Shown: positions 60,206-64,000 of the stretch, piece by piece
How the letters are laid out: every line of letters starts with the position of its first letter
Numbering within the stretch: position 1 is the stretch's first letter
Source of the DNA: Eleginops maclovinus
Lineage: Eukaryota; Chordata; Actinopteri; Perciformes; Eleginopidae
DNA: 64,000 nucleotides
Reading direction: 5' to 3'
Assembly: GCF_036324505.1 (NCBI RefSeq)
Contig: NC_086360.1
Span: 19,832,261 to 19,896,260 of the forward strand
Made by a program: the position numbers and the translations under genes
The notes under the pieces: generated by a model
Databases searched by the model: none
What the model saw: only the letters and a program-made list of their open reading frames with translations
Told to the model about the DNA's origin: nothing

Positions 60206-63200
60206 TCAGTGATAGCCGTTAGTGAATGCCGTAGCGATCAAAGGGCCCTGTTGGAGCAAGAAGACAAGTTTTAAAATGTTGTTCTCAGACTTCACTTTTT
60301 TTTCGGAAAATCTGAATGTACTGAAGTGAGCTGCTACAGTGTTTTGTTTGAAAGAATAACTGCACACACCCGGATTCATGATGGCACACAGCTGAGAAAC
60401 ACAGGTACATCAATAAATGAGTATCATTCACTATTTCTCATGCAACTTTTGAATAAGGTCACACATTTGACAAAAACAAATAAGGCACACAAATGCAAAA
60501 ATAGTTTGGGGGTAAAATATGCATCTCGTGTTTTTTTTATAATAGTAGATTTTAAAAACAGCATCAATTCTTAAAACGACTTTAGAGCAAATATTTTTTG
60601 TCAATTTGGAAAATAAAGTGATGCACTTTTCATACATAGTTATTTTAAAGACTATTATTGATCATGTTTAAACTCAGTATTTTTGCACAGCTACAGATAC
60701 ATTTGTACTTTATATATTTCAGTGGTGTTGGGTATGACATGTTTATATCCAACTAAATATTCTGCTTTAATTCAGATTTGTTGGCGAAAGTGGCAGTCTA
60801 AAGCAATCATGCAGCACCATAAATTGCATTCATATTACCACAACAACAAATAACCCATCTCAGCTCTAATGTCATGAAAAATATCTGCATTTGATGGCAT
60901 TTCATCACTTTAATCCTAACAACTATTGAAAAATGCCCAAAAAATCGGTTTGGAAACATTCAATGTCAACTTAAATACTTTTAAATTGATGTTTTGGTTT
61001 AAAAAAATATATATATATATATATATAAAGCTTTTTTGAAGCTTTGAGTGTAAAACAAAAAAGCAGTTTTAGTATAGCTCTTGAGGTAATAATCTTCTCA
61101 TCTTACTTTTGATAAGAACGCATACATGTCTATTTCCACTCATGTTAAACAATTGCTTTTAAATTCCTCTGCTGCATTTAGATACTGAAATATAACAGGT
61201 GAACAGCAACATGGCATGATGTACCAGAACTAGATAATAATCTATCATTTGTAATCTTATGCCCTTTAAAATTAGAAACAGGGACAGAAACAAATCTAAC
61301 ACAGAGCTGCAAGTTCCTAGACTAATTATCAGAGAGGTTTTTCTTTTCTTACCCCCAAACCATGGCTGAATCCAGTGCTGGGGGCGGGGCTTGCAGCGCT
61401 GAGGTAACTGCTGACTGCCGACTCCTGACCAGCGTTCCCATAAAGGTCGGCCATCGGACCTGGGCTGCTCGTACCTAAAAATCCAGCTGTACGAGACGGG
61501 GTAGAGCCTAAAAGTCAAATAAAACAATAACTTTCAGATTTTCTTGACAGGTGAAATGTGTGTGTGTATGTATCCATCTTTTTAAATGGGAATACATATG
61601 AACATGTAGAAAAATAGTTAATATTTTCTACTGTCGTCTTTCTAGTTGATATAAGGAGTGGCTGTGGCTCAGGGGTCTAATGTGCTCATCTACAAATCAG
61701 CGGTCAGTGGTTTGATCCCACAGGGCAAGATACTGAACCCCAAATTCCTCCCGTAGGCATGTATTATACACTGTTAAAATGTATTGAAGCCCAATTAGGG
61801 TTGTCCCAACATCTGATTTTTACCAGACCAGGGCCAAAATCATTCCCCATAACAATATCATTGATATCTTCAGTAGTGTGTGTCTCTTGTTTTAGTATTT
61901 GTGGAGGCAAGAAAGAAAATGTAAATGTTTTTATCAGTGCATACCTCTAACTACTGCTGCTGCCGCCGCTGCTGCTGCCATTGGTCCATATGCTGTCAGA
62001 GGAATGGCTAAAGAGACAGAGGCACAAAGATCCAGGTTAGATTTCTTGCGGTGCATACACATAAAAACTAACTAACTAATAGCACAACTTAAAAATCTCA
62101 GGAACTTTCTGATAGTTTTAATTGGGCAATTAACTTAATAATAATCTGCAAAATGGCAGTAAACACATTTACATCCTGCTTTCCTCTGTTATATGTTTAT
62201 CTTTTTTTAAATAATATCAAACACAAACATGCAGACCAGAGAGTGAACTGTAGCAGACTGACAACATGCTGCTTGTAAAGTCCAGAGGAGGGACTGACTG
62301 ACCTGTGAGCTCAGGGGGATGGGGTGAAGTCAGAAGGGGAGTCCTCTCTAAGTGGAACTCTAAAACAGAAACATCAGAGCGCTGTTGAGACACACACCAA
62401 CACACACACACACACACATAGAGCGAGGGAAACACCTCAACATGACGTATGGAGAGAGTACATATTGTAATACACAAGCTTTAAGGGACGCAAACAGTAT
62501 TTCAAGGATGGAAAAATGCTTTGTATTTAGTAAAGTGGTGTTAAAAATAAGTATTAAATAGCAAGAAATACAGCAAACATTACAATTGTGACATACAATC
62601 AAAATCAATATGCAAAACATCCTATTTTGGATTAAGTACCAGATTAATATCATGCACTGCAATGCTACCATGCATTCGAAACACACGCACACTTAAGCTA
62701 AGCTACTCCACTCCTTGATATTTACAAGCAGCGACTTACGATCAGAGTTTCATAGGTTTCTATGGAAACATGTTTGTATTAGTGCGTCTGCTGTCAGTTC
62801 AACACAGCTGATTTTCACTACAAATTGCTTAATTTGTGAAAAAAGTGCTATTTGTTTTCAGTGCTTGACAGAAAAGGGGACACAAAAGTGCCATGGGAAT
62901 TTAAAAATAGTTTTGAAGTATCAATGTTTTCTCTTTGCTTTGATGATATTGGATTAGATCACTAATTTGATCTAGATCGATAGCAAATATTAGTATGCTA
63001 ACATGCTGTAAGCATTTAGCTCAAAACACTGAAGGGCTTAAAAGTGCTTTCACACAAAGCTGCGATGTGCACGGGTTACAAAGACATGGGTCACTTCTAG
63101 CTTACGAGAATACATGTTCAGTATTCATGCTAAATTCTGCAACAAAGAAAAAAGACATCGCTGCATGTCATTTAGGATTATTTCCCTACGACAAGCACAC

Positions 63201-63494
63201 ATTTCATTCCTGTCTATGTCTTTAACACAGAGTATGTGTGAGTACACTGTTACAAGGGGCACAAGGATGATCTCAGGCAAACTGAATCAACATTCAATAC
63301 CTTTATGTCTTATTAATCAACATGCACCTGCTTACTAAATATGGCTGTGTTTTGTTTTCTTAAATCATTTGATAAAAACATGTGTATGAGGAGCAGAAAG
63401 TGTGTGTTATTACCCGGATACTGGAAGGTATATCCAGGCGTGATGCCAGCATAGCTTCGGCTGGTGTAAGTGGCTGTCTGGAAACCTGGATAAC
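60206..63494 (-). CDS. msi1: Musashi-1 RNA-binding protein, C-terminal half (partial)
   Basis: Translational regulator of neural stem/progenitor cells (family knowledge). Only the last five coding exons are in the window: 63494-63414, 62359-62303, 62007-61945, 61507-61353 and 60247-60206; all phases join. The two RRM domains lie beyond the right edge. Recognised by [20 protein letters not shown], then [36 protein letters not shown] followed by an alanine tract and [44 protein letters not shown] and the invariant end [13 protein letters not shown], all close to human MSI1. This low-complexity region recruits PABP in Musashi proteins. Small exons such as 62303-62359 are candidates for alternative splicing. 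COX6A1 and PLA2G1B are also neighbours of MSI1 in human. Confidence 0.94.
61653..61760 (+). repeat. tRNA-derived SINE fragment in an msi1 intron
   Basis: 'gctgtggctcaggggtctaa' resembles a tRNA-like A box and 'ggtttgatccc' a B box; 'gggcaagatactgaacccca' with 'aattcctccc' is the tail of a common teleost SINE. About 100 bases, degraded, intronic. Confidence 0.6.
62397..62420 (+). repeat. (CA)n microsatellite in an msi1 intron
   Basis: A short CA run about 40 bases upstream (in transcript direction) of the 57-bp exon 62303-62359, so it appears as GT/TG repeats in the pre-mRNA close to the acceptor. Confidence 0.7.
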
Positions 63495-64000
63495 CTGAAG
63501 AGAAAAAATAATTACTGTTAGAAATCACAACAGCAAGAACAAACAGAGAGAGCAACATCCAAAAAAGTTCAGTCTGTGAACTTGTAACATTCAAACATGA
63601 ATCCAACCTGTGATTAAATATCAAAGATGATAAAAATGAGAAGCACCAAAACTAATTAAGTATTTAAAAACAGGTTAACATATCTATTGAAAGCACTGAA
63701 ATCCCAAGAGAAAGGTGTAGTTCTCAGATTGAACAGTAGGTGGTGCCATGATCCTGGTTTAGGCATGAGATCCAAACATTTTTTTACAGAAAAACTACAC
63801 ACAGATTTAAGGCGTTTGAAGAATTGCATTATGGGAAATAGAACTACTTGTTGATATCTATGCTTCTATTTTGACTTTCTCTGTTTTTTGGTTACTCTGT
63901 CACTTGACATGGGTGTCAAAATGTTATGGAAGTACTTTTCAAAAGGATACATTAAAACTTTCATCACATACAGATGATTGGATGTGGAAAGTAGTTTAAA

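Noticed and set aside
1..64000. tRNA genes, rRNA, CRISPR arrays, viral or phage genes, intact transposase genes
   Set aside because: None seen by reading both strands; the only tRNA-like segment (61653-61760) is a degraded SINE.

Overview
This window is nuclear DNA of a bony fish, most likely a spiny-rayed (percomorph) teleost. Genes are split into many small GT-AG exons with short introns and the intergenic DNA is AT-rich. The best-matching proteins are vertebrate-specific, and the spacer DNA carries dispersed repeats typical of teleost genomes. There are no operons, CRISPR arrays or prokaryotic features. All identifications come from reading the translated sequence and recalling family sequences; no database search was run.

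Layout. 1-110: probable 3' end of an unidentified plus-strand transcript. 110-4708: no recognised gene. 4709-12434 (+): cabp1, with a long caldendrin-type first exon and an internal promoter/first exon for the short myristoylated isoforms. 16303-21510 (+): mlec (malectin). 25615-27826 (-): an unrecognised secreted protein resembling a TGF-beta/inhibin-type prodomain with no mature domain. 29179-35281 (-): hps4 (BLOC-3 subunit), with one apparent frame break in the large exon. 38092-40560 (-): a Myb/SANT-like DNA-binding protein. 41852-43968 (-): cox6a1. 45887-48573 (+): a type II membrane C-type lectin with a galactose-type QPD motif. 50098-51604 (+): pla2g1b. 52371-55475 (-): prkab1 (AMPK beta-1). 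57352-57504 (-): a single tmem233-like exon carrying an in-frame stop, probably a pseudogene. 60206 to the right edge (-): the 3' half of msi1 (Musashi-1), whose RNA-binding domains lie beyond the window.

Most genes (cabp1, mlec, cox6a1, pla2g1b, prkab1, tmem233, msi1) have human orthologues on 12q24, so this is one conserved vertebrate block. hps4 belongs to human 22q12 and marks a rearrangement relative to mammals. The genes are ordinary eukaryotic neighbours and do not form one pathway. The parts most worth checking are the prodomain-like gene, the tmem233 remnant, the hps4 frame break, a GC-AG intron in cabp1 and an exon-like segment antisense to the msi1 3' UTR.
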